Source: Chitinophagaceae bacterium (lineage in GTDB: Bacteria; Bacteroidota; Bacteroidia; Chitinophagales; Chitinophagaceae). Taken from it: a stretch of DNA of 64,000 nt. The stretch lies in NCBI GenBank assembly GCA_016719815.1, contig JADJYK010000017.1, positions 53,633-117,632 on the forward strand. The letters are read 5' to 3'. Positions 9,405 through 18,592 of the stretch are shown one piece after another. The notes under the pieces are model-generated. The model did no database searches. It saw only the letters and a list, made by a program, of their open reading frames with translations, and was not told the origin of the DNA. A program made the position numbers and the translations under genes. The first letter of the stretch is position 1. Each line of letters opens with the position of its first letter.

Positions 9405-9430
9405 AGAGGCCGCAGTAATTTGCGGCCTCT
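9405..9430. terminator. Bidirectional terminator between gcvP and the DUF6600 gene
   Basis: A perfect 10-bp stem (agaggccgca / tgcggcctct) with a 6-nt loop sits between two convergent genes, 21 nt after the gcvP stop. A run of A precedes the stem on the plus strand, giving a U tail on the minus-strand transcript. Confidence 0.85.
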
Positions 9431-9454
9431 CTGTTATTCTTAGCTATACATAAG

Positions 9455-10906
9455 TCAGAATCTGCCCTGACGATTGTTACTGTTTCTGCCACCGCTATTA
9501 TTACCACCATTTCCACTTCCGTTATTACTCCCGTAGTTTCTATTAGCTCCTCCATTATCCCTTCTTTCTATCTGGCGGGAAGGCTGGTGCTGTTGTGGCG
9601 CTACTCTCCTTTCCATTTGCTGAGGCTGCCGCTGTGGCTGCTCGTATCGTCTTTCTATTTGCTGCGGTTGCCTTTGAGGCTGCTCATTCCTTTCAAAAGT
9701 TCTTGTTCCCTGTTGTCGTTGCGGTTGCGGCTGATTACCATTATTATCATAAGTACCCCGCTCAGGACTTCTGTTGTTGCCACTATTGCCTGGGTTCATT
9801 GTTCTTTCACTCCTTTCTGCAGGGCGGTACGTTCGTTGCTCATTTCCCTGTTGCCTGTCATTACTGTTTCTTTCAAAATTTCGGTTACCTGGTTGTCCAT
9901 TAGTACCGGTGCCACTTCCCAGTTGCCTGCTGTCATCATTTCTTCTGAAACGGTTGTTGTCAATCCTGTCGCGGCTGTCGGGATTGTTACTGCCGCGGTT
10001 GTTTATGTCTCTTCTGTCTTCACGGTATGTCCTGTTCCTGGAATCGCCATTACTTCTTTCATATCTGTCGAACTGGCGGGGCGCAAACTGCCGGTTCTCT
10101 TCCCGCCTTACATTCGGCCGATACACATTTATTTCGTTGTTACGAAATTCAGTGCGACCGGGTGAATAACTCTGGCGGAAACGTACCGGTTCTATCCTTC
10201 CGCAATATCGTTCTGCGCTGAACCTTGATGGGCCAGAACGAAATCCATAATTTCTGCCATAGTTATAATTAATAATCGTTGTGTAGTTAATGATGGTTAC
10301 ATTCTGATGCCTTGGAACATAATAATCAAATAACCTGAATGAAGTGATATGCCTTCTGGGTACAAAACACCAATAATGATGCGGAGGATTGTAACCACCC
10401 AGGTTGAAGTTAATACTGACGTTAATACCAGGTCTTAACGGAGCCCAGCCATAATAATCACCACCATCCCGCCAGGCTACCCATGCAGGTGACCATTCGT
10501 AACCCGGAACCCAAAACCACCCGTAGTAGGGGTCCTGTTCCCAGCGGCCATAGTGGAAAGGTGCCCAGCCCCAGTTATAGTCTGATACCCACATCCATTC
10601 ATAATTTTCTGTCCATACCCAGTGGCCATTGGTACTATATGGCTGAAAATTTTCTTCTGCTTCAGGCACCCATACATAACCATAACCGGGATATTCCACC
10701 CAGTTACCGTAAGGGCTCAGGTCGTCATAAAAATCCTGGTATGTAACATCACGGTTTTCATCATACTGGTTATTATACTGATTATCGTACCTCTCAGCAC
10801 CGTAATAATCATTGTTACCGCTATACTGCGCTGATACACTATTGCGGAAGCTGCTGACCGGCAGAAGTATTAATGCCAGCACAGCGATTTGGATAAATCG
10901 TTTCAT
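9455..10906 (-). CDS. Secreted DUF6600-type protein with tryptophan/tyrosine-rich repeats and a Q/R/N-rich tail
   Basis: A 483-residue secreted protein with a signal peptide at residues 1-27 ending SVSAQ. Residues about 55-165 carry DUF6600-like aromatic repeats, each a short W-W-containing hairpin: YGNWVEYPGYGYVWVP, GHWVWTENYEWMWVSDYNWGWAPFHYGRW, YGWFWVPGYEWSPAWVAW. From about residue 260 the protein is low-complexity, rich in R, N, Q, G and E. It includes near repeats of EQPQRQPQQ-x-ERR at about 415-440 and ends in a Gly/Asn/Ser stretch. The tail is probably disordered. The function is unknown; related proteins are often annotated only as hypothetical. The gene is monocistronic between two terminators. 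Confidence 0.8.
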   Translation of the reverse strand: MKRFIQIAVLALILLPVSSFRNSVSAQYSGNNDYYGAERYDNQYNNQYDENRDVTYQDFYDDLSPYGNWVEYPGYGYVWVPEAEENFQPYSTNGHWVWTENYEWMWVSDYNWGWAPFHYGRWEQDPYYGWFWVPGYEWSPAWVAWRDGGDYYGWAPLRPGINVSINFNLGGYNPPHHYWCFVPRRHITSFRLFDYYVPRHQNVTIINYTTIINYNYGRNYGFRSGPSRFSAERYCGRIEPVRFRQSYSPGRTEFRNNEINVYRPNVRREENRQFAPRQFDRYERSNGDSRNRTYREDRRDINNRGSNNPDSRDRIDNNRFRRNDDSRQLGSGTGTNGQPGNRNFERNSNDRQQGNEQRTYRPAERSERTMNPGNSGNNRSPERGTYDNNGNQPQPQRQQGTRTFERNEQPQRQPQQIERRYEQPQRQPQQMERRVAPQQHQPSRQIERRDNGGANRNYGSNNGSGNGGNNSGGRNSNNRQGRF

Positions 10907-11030
10907 GGGTCAATTGTTTTTGTAAAGTTTAATTTCAATACAAGTTGTTTTTAATAAATACCCCATAACTATGCCAGCCCCAGTTAAAAAGAATAAGCAA
11001 GCATTTTTTATCAAAAAATTGTGTTAACAA

Positions 11031-11057
11031 AAAAGGCCGCCATTAAGACGACCTTTT
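11031..11057 (-). terminator. Terminator downstream of the lipoprotein gene
   Basis: Inverted repeat aaaaggccg / cgacctttt with one mismatched pair that becomes a G-U pair in the minus-strand RNA, a 9-nt loop and a following T run. It lies 18 nt past the stop of the minus-strand lipoprotein gene. Confidence 0.7.
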
Positions 11058-11075
11058 GAAAGACTGATTTAAGTA

Positions 11076-12887
11076 CTAATTTCTCCGCACCCTGAAATTG
11101 CAAACAACATTTTTGGGTGTAGTACCGAACATCATCTGTATATTGAAATTACCTTCAACAAAACCGGTTAGTGGCGGGCCAAATGCCGTGATGTTGATTG
11201 TTGGGCTGGGAGTAATAATCTGGTTAGCGGTAAACCCTAATCCCGTTCCAATTGAAACTGAAGTGAGCGGCAAATTATTCGCAGCAGCCTGATTATTCAG
11301 ATAAGAAATCTGAGCAGAACTGGTTGTACCTGAATTTTGCCTGTAACCAAACACCCATGATTTATGTGTATATGCACCAATATTAGTGGAGTCATTATAA
11401 TTAAGAAAATCGGGTGGTGATGCAAGGTTACTGGGTGAGCCATCAACCATCAATTCAATGTATTGTACTGATGATGTGCCGCAAGCCTGTAATGTGCCCA
11501 CATTCACGGTGCCGGTTGTACCAGTGCCGCTTACGGGAACACTTTCTTGCAGGGTGGCATAATCAACTCCAAGCACTGAAAAGTTCAAAGTTCCCGAACT
11601 GCATCGCATCAATGACAAGGAGAAAGTTCCATTGGTTACAGGTACAGTATATTGATGCCCGCCGTCGACATATATTGCGGCAGCGCCGTTTGTAACATTG
11701 GCTGCGGCACAGTTTGTAACGGTTCCGGAAATAATCAGACTATTTGCTGCGGGGATAGTTACAGTAACAACAGGCAAAGTTGTATTTGAACTGAATGGCC
11801 CGATATTCTGGCTGTAAACAACACTGTTACAAATGTCAAGCACTTCAAGTACCAATGCTTCGTTTTTCGGCACTTTTCCACAAAGGTTGCCGGAAGAATC
11901 TGCACGTCCATATCCGTATGTCCCCGTTACAGTTCTCTTAATTCTAACCTGTGCATTAATTAAAGGCAGTCCATCATCATCCTTAAACGACATACAAAGG
12001 TCAATTAAAGGGAATGGTGCATCACAATTCCAGAATGAGAAATGGCTCACCTGTGCAATGTAATTGTTTCCAGATTTTGTGGCCGTTCCTTCCTGCTTCC
12101 ACCGGGCAGTGGCTTCATCAAAATGCCAGAGGTCAATTGTGGCCGGTGCACTTGTTTGTAAAGAGGCAGGAACTGGGAAAGTTAATTCTGCCGTCTTACC
12201 ACTTGCTATTTTTAAAGATTGACCTGATGAGCCAGTAAGTTCCACTCCAATCATTCCATAGGTCGAAAGGCCCCTTTCTGTGCCGGTAGTTGTAATTCCC
12301 CGCAAGTCACCCATAACTGTATAAGGCAAATCAGCAGAGGAAGGATCAATCCAGGTCATTGCTACATTTACAGTGCCGGAATAGGCCGTTCCTCCTGCAT
12401 CGGTTACAGCGTTAACAGGCAGTACTAATTTAGCTCCGCCTGAAATATTTACTGTACCTCCGGCAGAAGCAGCAAAAATTCCGCTGTTTGTTTTGGGCAA
12501 CATTTTTATTCTTACGTTATTGATACGGCCTGATACCGATACAAAGCTTCTGTAACCCGTAAAATACCCGGCCTTTTCAACCTTAACAGTACCATTGGCT
12601 TTTGAAAGACTAATATTTCTGAATCGAAATACTCCATAGCGGTCGGTGGTGGTTGTATTCGATCCACTCCTAACTGTTGCGTCAGCGACAGGCCGGTTAT
12701 TTTCATCTACCACAATACCATTTACACCTCCTGTAACCATTTCATTGTCGTTCACTGCTGGGTCAGCAGGAACAATTATGTCCGGCACTGTGCCCTCTAC
12801 TTCCCGCTGGCAGGAGTGAAGCAGAATCACTGATAATGCCAGTACCACTGCATTAACTAACCCTTTTTTCTTAAAAATGCTTATCAT
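11076..12887 (-). CDS. Large surface lipoprotein with carboxypeptidase-regulatory-like and beta-sandwich domains
   Basis: A 603-residue lipoprotein. From the ATG at 12885-12887 the signal ends in the lipobox LLHSC with Cys near residue 26. An earlier start would place 20 charged residues before the signal. Residues about 55-130 form a carboxypeptidase D regulatory-like fold (GVNGIVVDENNRPVADATV, then TTTDRYGVFRFRNISL). A second beta-rich region follows (GGTVNISGGAKLVLPVNAV, HFSFWNCDAPFPLIDLCMSF near 300), then two further repeats of an ISGTVTNCAAANVTNG type. Such proteins are common on Bacteroidota cell surfaces, and ligands are not predictable. The three following genes upstream on this strand are close but separate. 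Confidence 0.8.
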   Translation of the reverse strand: MISIFKKKGLVNAVVLALSVILLHSCQREVEGTVPDIIVPADPAVNDNEMVTGGVNGIVVDENNRPVADATVRSGSNTTTTDRYGVFRFRNISLSKANGTVKVEKAGYFTGYRSFVSVSGRINNVRIKMLPKTNSGIFAASAGGTVNISGGAKLVLPVNAVTDAGGTAYSGTVNVAMTWIDPSSADLPYTVMGDLRGITTTGTERGLSTYGMIGVELTGSSGQSLKIASGKTAELTFPVPASLQTSAPATIDLWHFDEATARWKQEGTATKSGNNYIAQVSHFSFWNCDAPFPLIDLCMSFKDDDGLPLINAQVRIKRTVTGTYGYGRADSSGNLCGKVPKNEALVLEVLDICNSVVYSQNIGPFSSNTTLPVVTVTIPAANSLIISGTVTNCAAANVTNGAAAIYVDGGHQYTVPVTNGTFSLSLMRCSSGTLNFSVLGVDYATLQESVPVSGTGTTGTVNVGTLQACGTSSVQYIELMVDGSPSNLASPPDFLNYNDSTNIGAYTHKSWVFGYRQNSGTTSSAQISYLNNQAAANNLPLTSVSIGTGLGFTANQIITPSPTINITAFGPPLTGFVEGNFNIQMMFGTTPKNVVCNFRVRRN

Positions 12888-12950
12888 ATTAAACTTCTTT
12901 TTTTTAAAATTATCGAATTGCTCTCTTTTTTTATAGCGATAAGACAAAAA

Positions 12951-13430
12951 TCAAAAACATTTACCAAAGCTAAAACCAATAAACGGAATAAAACCGATGT
13001 GATTAATAACAGGAGTAAATCGTATCCTGTACACAAAATTTTCCTTAGTTACACTCCTTACACCGATTGAAGGTATTAAATTCCAGTATTGTTTATTAAT
13101 ATGCAGTTTCCTATAATCTGCTATTGCATAAAGGTGCACATCCGCTTTAGTATAAGTTGCACCCGTCCCAAGTTCTAGCCAACTCTTAGATTTTCCCATA
13201 TTAATCAGGTAGTTTAATCCCACTGGCACTGTCAAATCAGAACCATAGAAACCTGTTCCAGCTTGAAACCTGATACCAGTACCCTTTATAATTTCTCTTT
13301 CGTAATTTACAGATGCCATGAGGCCATTGCCACCCAATTCAATAAAAAGAGTATTCCTTTTAAAAGGTTGCTGCGCATTCATAACAGTTATGCAACAAAT
13401 CAGGATTAAAAACAGCAGATTTCTTTTCAT
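12951..13430 (-). CDS. Small predicted outer-membrane beta-barrel protein
   Basis: A 159-residue protein with a signal peptide at residues 1-19 (LLFLILICCITVMNAQ). The mature part has alternating hydrophobic residues typical of short barrel strands (LFIELGGNGLMASVNYERE, GIRFQAGTGFYGSD, LELGTGATYTKADVHLYA) and ends in an aromatic residue (FSFGKCF), as outer-membrane barrels do. It follows the superoxide dismutase gene by 7 nt, so they are likely cotranscribed. I do not recognise a named family. Confidence 0.65.
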   Translation of the reverse strand: MKRNLLFLILICCITVMNAQQPFKRNTLFIELGGNGLMASVNYEREIIKGTGIRFQAGTGFYGSDLTVPVGLNYLINMGKSKSWLELGTGATYTKADVHLYAIADYRKLHINKQYWNLIPSIGVRSVTKENFVYRIRFTPVINHIGFIPFIGFSFGKCF

Positions 13431-13437
13431 TAAACAG

Positions 13438-14178
13438 CTATTTAATTAGCCTGCTTTCCACTACATCCCAATTCACTACTTTCCACCATGCAGAGATGTA
13501 GTCTGCCCTCCGGTTCTGGTATTTGAGGTAATAAGCATGTTCCCATACATCCAGCCCAAGCAAAGGGATTCCTTTTAAGTCACTGATATTCATCAAAGGA
13601 TTATCCTGGTTTGGGGTAGAGCCCACGACAAGTTTTCCCTCGTTTGTTTTTACCAACCATGCCCATCCGCTGCCAAACCGGTTCTTAGCTGCATCAGCAA
13701 ACTGGTTTTTGAAAGCATCCACAGAACCAAAATCCTTAACTAATAATTGTAAAAGCTTATCACCATGTGTGTTAGAATCTGACGGAGCTTTCATGCTCTT
13801 CCAGAAAAACTCATGGTTATAATGTCCCCCGCCATTGTTTCTCATCTTTACAGAATAGTTGCCAATATTATTCATCAAAGCAGTTAATGACACTTTACCT
13901 GTATCTACATTTTCTGCTTTTACAGCATCAGCTAAATTCTTTGCATACGCAGATGCATGTTTCGAGTAGTGTATTTCCATTGTCATAGCGTCAATAACTG
14001 GCTCCAATTCGGCGTAAGCATATGACAGCGGCTGCTGTGTATATGAAAATTCTTCTCCATTAATACTTGCAATTCTGTTTGATTCAGCACATGCCCACGA
14101 TGGTATAACGGTTGCCCCAATTCCGGCAATTGACGTGGTAAATAGAAATTTTCTTCTGTTGAATTTATTGTCACCCAT
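13438..14178 (-). CDS. sodA: Superoxide dismutase, Mn type, with twin-arginine export signal
   Basis: Dismutates superoxide with a metal held by His70, His122, Asp210 and His214, seen in MEIHYSKH, GGGHYNHEFFW and LDVWEHAYYLKYQ. The metal type is inferred from VGSTPNQDNPL near residue 187-195: the Gln here and Gly in the NNGGGHYNH segment are the Mn-SOD pattern, while Fe enzymes carry the Gln in the other place. At 246 residues it is longer than cytosolic SODs (about 200) because of an N-terminal NRRKFLFTTSIAGIGATV segment, a clear Tat signal, so it should act in the periplasm or outside. The following small barrel gene is 7 nt away. Confidence 0.93.
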   Translation of the reverse strand: MGDNKFNRRKFLFTTSIAGIGATVIPSWACAESNRIASINGEEFSYTQQPLSYAYAELEPVIDAMTMEIHYSKHASAYAKNLADAVKAENVDTGKVSLTALMNNIGNYSVKMRNNGGGHYNHEFFWKSMKAPSDSNTHGDKLLQLLVKDFGSVDAFKNQFADAAKNRFGSGWAWLVKTNEGKLVVGSTPNQDNPLMNISDLKGIPLLGLDVWEHAYYLKYQNRRADYISAWWKVVNWDVVESRLIK

Positions 14179-14223
14179 ATCATTGGTTTTTGTTCAATAA
14201 AATTAGGTTATTTTTATTTACGG

Positions 14224-14239
14224 CAGATTTCAGAATCTG
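14224..14239. promoter_or_regulatory. Short palindrome in the sod/J-domain divergent promoter region
   Basis: cagatt-tcag-aatctg is a perfect 6+6 inverted repeat in the 83-bp gap between the divergent superoxide dismutase and J-domain genes. It could be an operator, but arms of this length arise by chance fairly often. Confidence 0.25.
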
Positions 14240-14261
14240 TTAATCATTTCAGCAAATTATC

Positions 14262-14918
14262 ATGGCTTCTGTTTTAAAAGATTATTATAAAGTACTTGAA
14301 ATTGAACCTTCCGCCACTATTCCGGAAATAAAAAAAGCTTACCGGAAACTGGCTCATAAATACCATCCTGATAAAAGCAAAAACGACCCTTATGCAAATG
14401 CTCACTATACAGAGATAAAAGAAGCCTACGAAGTGCTGACAGACCCCAAAAAAAAAGAATATTACCTGCAACAAAGATGGTATGCCCAAAGTATTGGCAA
14501 AAGAAAAACCGAAAGCATAGTTACGCCTGTCACCATTCTGCAGCAAGCTATTGCACTGGAAAGGTATACAGCCACCATTGATATTTTCAGGATGGATAAA
14601 AATGGCTTACGGGATTATATCCTTGACATGCTGAGTACAGAGACAATTCAGAAACTGCATGTTTTTAAGGAGCCATCAATTATACGGCAGATCGTTAACA
14701 CGGTACTCCGTTCGCTGAAACCACTTACAAAGGGACATACAACTCCCATAATAAAAGCGCTTCGAAAGTTGTCTACAGATGACGTCAATACCACAGAGAT
14801 AATTAATCATTTTGAAGAAAAACAGCATCAAAAGTACAAATCAGAAAGGTTGACAATTCCCGTTGTAATACTCATTACCATCCTGATCTGTATCATCATG
14901 TGGATTGCATCCCGGTGA
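14262..14918 (+). CDS. J-domain protein with C-terminal membrane anchor
   Basis: A 218-residue protein. Residues about 6-70 form a J domain (DYYKVLEIEPSATIPEIKKAY, HPD in KYHPDKSK, EAYEVLTDPKKKEYY), which would stimulate the ATPase of a DnaK-type chaperone. The middle is helical with no zinc-finger or Gly/Phe region, so it is not DnaJ itself. The C-terminus has one hydrophobic span at about 197-215 (IPVVILITILICIIMWIA), tail-anchoring it so that the J domain faces the cytoplasm. Client and location-specific role are unknown. The ABC-F gene follows 34 nt later from its own promoter. Confidence 0.85.
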   Translation: MASVLKDYYKVLEIEPSATIPEIKKAYRKLAHKYHPDKSKNDPYANAHYTEIKEAYEVLTDPKKKEYYLQQRWYAQSIGKRKTESIVTPVTILQQAIALERYTATIDIFRMDKNGLRDYILDMLSTETIQKLHVFKEPSIIRQIVNTVLRSLKPLTKGHTTPIIKALRKLSTDDVNTTEIINHFEEKQHQKYKSERLTIPVVILITILICIIMWIASR

Positions 14919-14948
14919 TTGCCACCTGTACTGAATAAAATATATTTG
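14919..14948 (+). promoter_or_regulatory. Bacteroidota-type promoter of the ABC-F gene, probably leaderless
   Basis: TTG (14919-14921), a 19-nt spacer, then TATATTTG (14941-14948), an exact match to the TTG-N19-TAnnTTTG consensus. The ABC-F ATG at 14953 follows the minus-7 box by only 4 nt, so transcription should start at or next to the start codon. Confidence 0.65.
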
Positions 14949-14952
14949 CAGT

Positions 14953-16833
14953 ATGCATTATATCTCGGTAACCGGACTCACAAAAAGCTATGGTATTCAG
15001 CCCCTGTTTCAGAACATCTCTTTCAATATCGAAGAAGGAGACAAGATTGCCCTTATTGCAAGAAACGGGACTGGTAAGTCCACCCTGCTGAAAATTCTTT
15101 CCGGATTTGAAACTACTGACGAAGGCACAGTTTGGGTAAACAAAGATGTGGATGTAGTGCTGTTCGAACAAGACCCCTGCTTTGAAGAAAAAAAAACAGT
15201 ACTGGACAATATCTTTTTCCATAATCATCCAGTTATCAATGCTATTAAAGAATATGAGGCAATAGCAGAAGAAGGCAATGTTGACAAACTGAATGCAGCC
15301 ATAGTTAAAATGGATGAACTGGGTGCCTGGGATTTTGATGCAAAGGTTAAGCAGGTATTGGGCAAATTGAATATTCACAACCTTAGCCAGCCGGTGAATA
15401 CACTAAGCGGAGGACAGCGAAAAAGAGTGGCACTAGCCAAAACACTAATTGACATAGGTTTTGAACACAAGCATGTATTGCTCGTAATGGATGAGCCTAC
15501 CAATCATCTTGATGTAAGTATGGTGGAATGGCTGGAACACTATCTCGATAAGGAAAATGTAACACTGCTGCTTGTAACCCACGACCGTTATTTTCTTGAC
15601 GCCGTTTGTAATGAAATATGGGAACTGGACAGAAGTGAGATGTATGTATACAAAGGCGATTATGAAAATTATCTTGAAAAAAAATCTGCCCGTGCCGAAA
15701 ATGATGCTGCCAGCATAGACAAAGCCAAAAACCTGTATCGAAAAGAACTGGAATGGATGCGAAAGCAACCAAAAGCAAGAACAACAAAAAGCAAAAGCCG
15801 GCAGGATAATTTCTATGAAATCGAAAAAAAAGCCAAAAAGCAGATGGCTGATGAACAGATGCAACTTGACATGAAAATGAGCCGCCTTGGCGGGAAAGTG
15901 CTTGAACTGAAAAAAGTTTACAAGCACTATGATAAAATAACTATCCTGAAAGGCTTTGACTATACTTTTAAGAAAGGTGAACGAATTGGCATAATTGGGA
16001 AAAACGGAGTCGGAAAATCAACTTTTATAAACATTCTCCAGGGACAGGAAAAAGCCGACAGCGGAAAAATAAACATTGGTGACACTGTAATCTTTGGCAA
16101 CTACTCACAGCAAGGTTTGATAGTGAAGGAAGATATGCGGGTAATTGAATTTGTAAAAAATATTGCAGAAAATTTTCCGCTGGCCAGCGGCGGTTCATTA
16201 AGCGCTGCACAATTCCTTCAACTCTTTCTCTTCGACCCGGATAAGCAATATACCTATATAAGTAAATTGAGTGGCGGCGAGAGAAGAAGATTACACTTGT
16301 TGTCTATCCTATTTCGTAATCCTAATTTCCTTATTTTGGATGAACCCACCAACGACCTTGACCTTCCAACGTTGGGTGTTTTGGAAAATTTCCTGAGTGA
16401 ATTCCCGGGCTGCCTGCTCATCGTATCGCATGACCGTTACTTTATGGATAGACTCGTTGACCACTTGTTTGTGTTTGAAGGGAATGGAATCATCAGAGAT
16501 TATCCAGGCAATTATTCACAATACAGAGAGTCTGCAGTCAATAGTACAGCGACAACAGAGAAAGACATTGCAGCATTCAAAGAGTCCGATGCTTCTGAAA
16601 AAAACAACAAAGAAAAAACACGACAACTTTCTTACAAAGAAAAAAGAGAGTTTGAACAATTAGAAAAAGAGATACCAGAACTTACAAAAGAAAAGCAGCT
16701 AATCACTGAAAAACTCAACAGTGGTGCGGCACCCTTCGAAGAATTACAGCTGTTATCAGTAAGAATCGGGGAGATAACACAAATGCTTGACGAGAAGGAA
16801 ATGCGCTGGCTGGAACTGAGCGAACTGCAATGA
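14953..16833 (+). CDS. ABC-F family ATPase, Uup-like
   Basis: A 626-residue protein with two ABC ATPase domains and no membrane spans, the ABC-F plan of ribosome-associated translation factors. Domain 1 has a Walker A at residues 36-44 (ARNGTGKST), LSGGQRKRVALAK and a Walker B with VMDEPTNHLD; domain 2 has GKNGVGKST, LSGGERRRLHLL and LDEPTNDLD. A linker helix pair rich in Lys/Glu joins them at about 235-300. The last 80 residues form a charged coiled coil (LSYKEKREFEQLEKEIPEL and on), the C-terminal domain found in Uup. No antibiotic-resistance type can be inferred. Confidence 0.92.
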   Translation: MHYISVTGLTKSYGIQPLFQNISFNIEEGDKIALIARNGTGKSTLLKILSGFETTDEGTVWVNKDVDVVLFEQDPCFEEKKTVLDNIFFHNHPVINAIKEYEAIAEEGNVDKLNAAIVKMDELGAWDFDAKVKQVLGKLNIHNLSQPVNTLSGGQRKRVALAKTLIDIGFEHKHVLLVMDEPTNHLDVSMVEWLEHYLDKENVTLLLVTHDRYFLDAVCNEIWELDRSEMYVYKGDYENYLEKKSARAENDAASIDKAKNLYRKELEWMRKQPKARTTKSKSRQDNFYEIEKKAKKQMADEQMQLDMKMSRLGGKVLELKKVYKHYDKITILKGFDYTFKKGERIGIIGKNGVGKSTFINILQGQEKADSGKINIGDTVIFGNYSQQGLIVKEDMRVIEFVKNIAENFPLASGGSLSAAQFLQLFLFDPDKQYTYISKLSGGERRRLHLLSILFRNPNFLILDEPTNDLDLPTLGVLENFLSEFPGCLLIVSHDRYFMDRLVDHLFVFEGNGIIRDYPGNYSQYRESAVNSTATTEKDIAAFKESDASEKNNKEKTRQLSYKEKREFEQLEKEIPELTKEKQLITEKLNSGAAPFEELQLLSVRIGEITQMLDEKEMRWLELSELQ

Positions 16834-16873
16834 TTTTTGTATCTTGGAGTGCATTATTATTAACCATTACAAA

Positions 16874-17640
16874 ATGAATTACTCTCTAAAAACTGCAATA
16901 GTGGTGGTATTGCTTTATTCGGCATTCACATCATCGGCTCAAATAATCAATATCGAAAATGCCCGTATGCAGTCAGATACGACCGGCTGGATGGGCGGAG
17001 CCGGTGCTTCTTTCAGCTTAAACCAGAATAAAGAAAAAATAGTTGGCGGCGTATTCAGGCACACCTTCAGCATAAGACAAAAAGTGATAAAAGCCTTTGG
17101 CTTTTTCTGGGTGATTATGGCCTGCTGAAAGCCGGCGATGAAAAACTGATTGCAGAAGGATTTGGCCATATACGCTATAACAGGAAACTGAATAGCTGGC
17201 TGCGGTGGGAAGCATTCGGTCAATTTCAAAAAAATGTTATTACACAGATTGATTCAAGATATTTAATCGGAACAGGTCCACGGTTCAGGATTGTAAAAAA
17301 CAAAATTTTCAGACTTTACGCAGCAAGTCTTGTTATGTATGAGAGAGAAAAAGAAGTCTCCTCAACAGTTCCTGCACATACCATTGCAAGAAGCAGCAGT
17401 TATCTTTCATTTACTCTTACACCTGTTGAGACAACTGACATTACAAGCACTACCTTTTTTCAGCCGGCAATAGGAAATTTCAATGACTACCGGATTCTAA
17501 ACCAGTTAAAGGTTGGTGTAAAAGCCACAAAACATTTCTCTCTGTCACTAAAATGGAACTACCTTTTTGACAAACTACCAGCAGGAGATGCACCACAAAC
17601 CACTTACTCACTGTCAACAGGCATTGATTATGAGTTTTGA
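16874..17640 (+). CDS. DUF481-like outer-membrane protein (one frameshift)
   Basis: About 255 residues when joined. The signal peptide covers residues 1-22 (IVVVLLYSAFTSSAQ), then GAGASFSLNQNKEKI. The first frame closes near 17128, but from about 17055 another frame gives KTKSDKSLWLFLGDYGLLKAGDEKL, GFGHIRYNRKLNSWLRWEAFGQFQ and later YRILNQLKVGVKATKHFSLSLKW to a TGA at 17638-17640. These are classic strands of DUF481 (YdiY-like) barrels. The break lies between about 17045 and 17070. It ends 0 bp from a convergent gene. Function unknown; likely an outer-membrane barrel. Confidence 0.8.
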
Positions 17641-18574
17641 CTACTCAATATAACTTGCATATGCCCTTACCCCGTAATAGGAATAGCCTTTTGAATCCAG
17701 TTTCGTTCCACATAAAACAGAATGGATAAATCCATTAAGCTCAACTTGCTGGGTATGATAAATGCCCCGGTTTAAATTGTACTTGAAGAAAAACTGAACT
17801 TTTTCATCAAAGGTTTTCCAGATTTCAAGACTGTCTGTTAGAACAGGCCTGAAATCAAAATCTGGCCTCAAATGAGAAAGTATCAATCGGCTTCTGTACC
17901 ATGTACCACCGGTTGCTGACACAAAAGGCTTACCATTGTATAATGCAATGCTATCGTTGTATGCAAAAACATTTAAGGAGTTCTTTCCTTTCCTTAGCCA
18001 GGTCCTCAATTTCAAATAATAGCTACTGTCATAACCATAGTCACTATCCAAAAAAGATATCCGCTTAATGTAAGATGGCATCAGCTCAACTCCGGCAATA
18101 AACCCGAAGATGAAACTGCCGCCACCACTATGCCCGTTCAGGTAAACATATCTTTTCTTGCCAAATAAACCCGATAGAGAATCCACTATTTTTGGAATTA
18201 CTATTTTATAATCCAGATGTTTTTGTTTCCAGGCAGGCCAGCTTTTGTACTCATTTTCAAGATAGATTACGATGAAATCTTTTCTCTTTAACTGCTGTCT
18301 TACAAAAGTTGTCTGCAGCTATATGCTGAATATCAAAATGCCAGTCATCTCCCGGCTGCATTTTCTTGCCCATTGTTTGCGCAGTAGTGTTGCCATTAGG
18401 CAAAGCGTAGAAAACAATAATCTTTGCACCCTTTTTTGAAAAAGTCACAGGTTTATCAATCGTAACCTTAACATCAGTATAAAGCCGGAAAGAGTCAATT
18501 GTGTTCTTCTGCTGGCCGATGAGGAGCAAAGGAGAAAACAGAAAGAATAAACAGGATGTGCTGAAATTGACCAC
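17641..18574 (-). CDS. Secreted alpha/beta-hydrolase-like protein (one frameshift)
   Basis: About 310 residues after joining. The GTG at 18572-18574 starts a signal peptide (FSTSCLFFLFSPLLLIG). The mature part begins with a beta-strand pair (GAKIIVFYALPNGNTTAQT), then after an extra T near 18303-18308 the frame resumes as KRKDFIVIYLENEYKSWPAWKQ. The nucleophile elbow is NGHSGGGSFI, followed by SFLDSDYGYD, where an acid residue is plausible, and GFIHSVLCG, where the His may complete the triad. It is the last gene of a five-gene run. The substrate is unknown. Confidence 0.7.
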
Positions 18575-18592
18575 AGATACATTTATCTAAAG

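Noticed and set aside
9587..10165. Plus-strand frames opposite the DUF6600 gene
   Set aside because: They are rich in Leu/Val/Phe runs because they read the complement of Q/R/N-rich codons. The minus frame has a signal peptide and clear repeats.
14224..14239. Strong operator at cagatt/aatctg
   Set aside because: Only 6-nt arms with no second copy; kept as a low-confidence feature, not as a finding.
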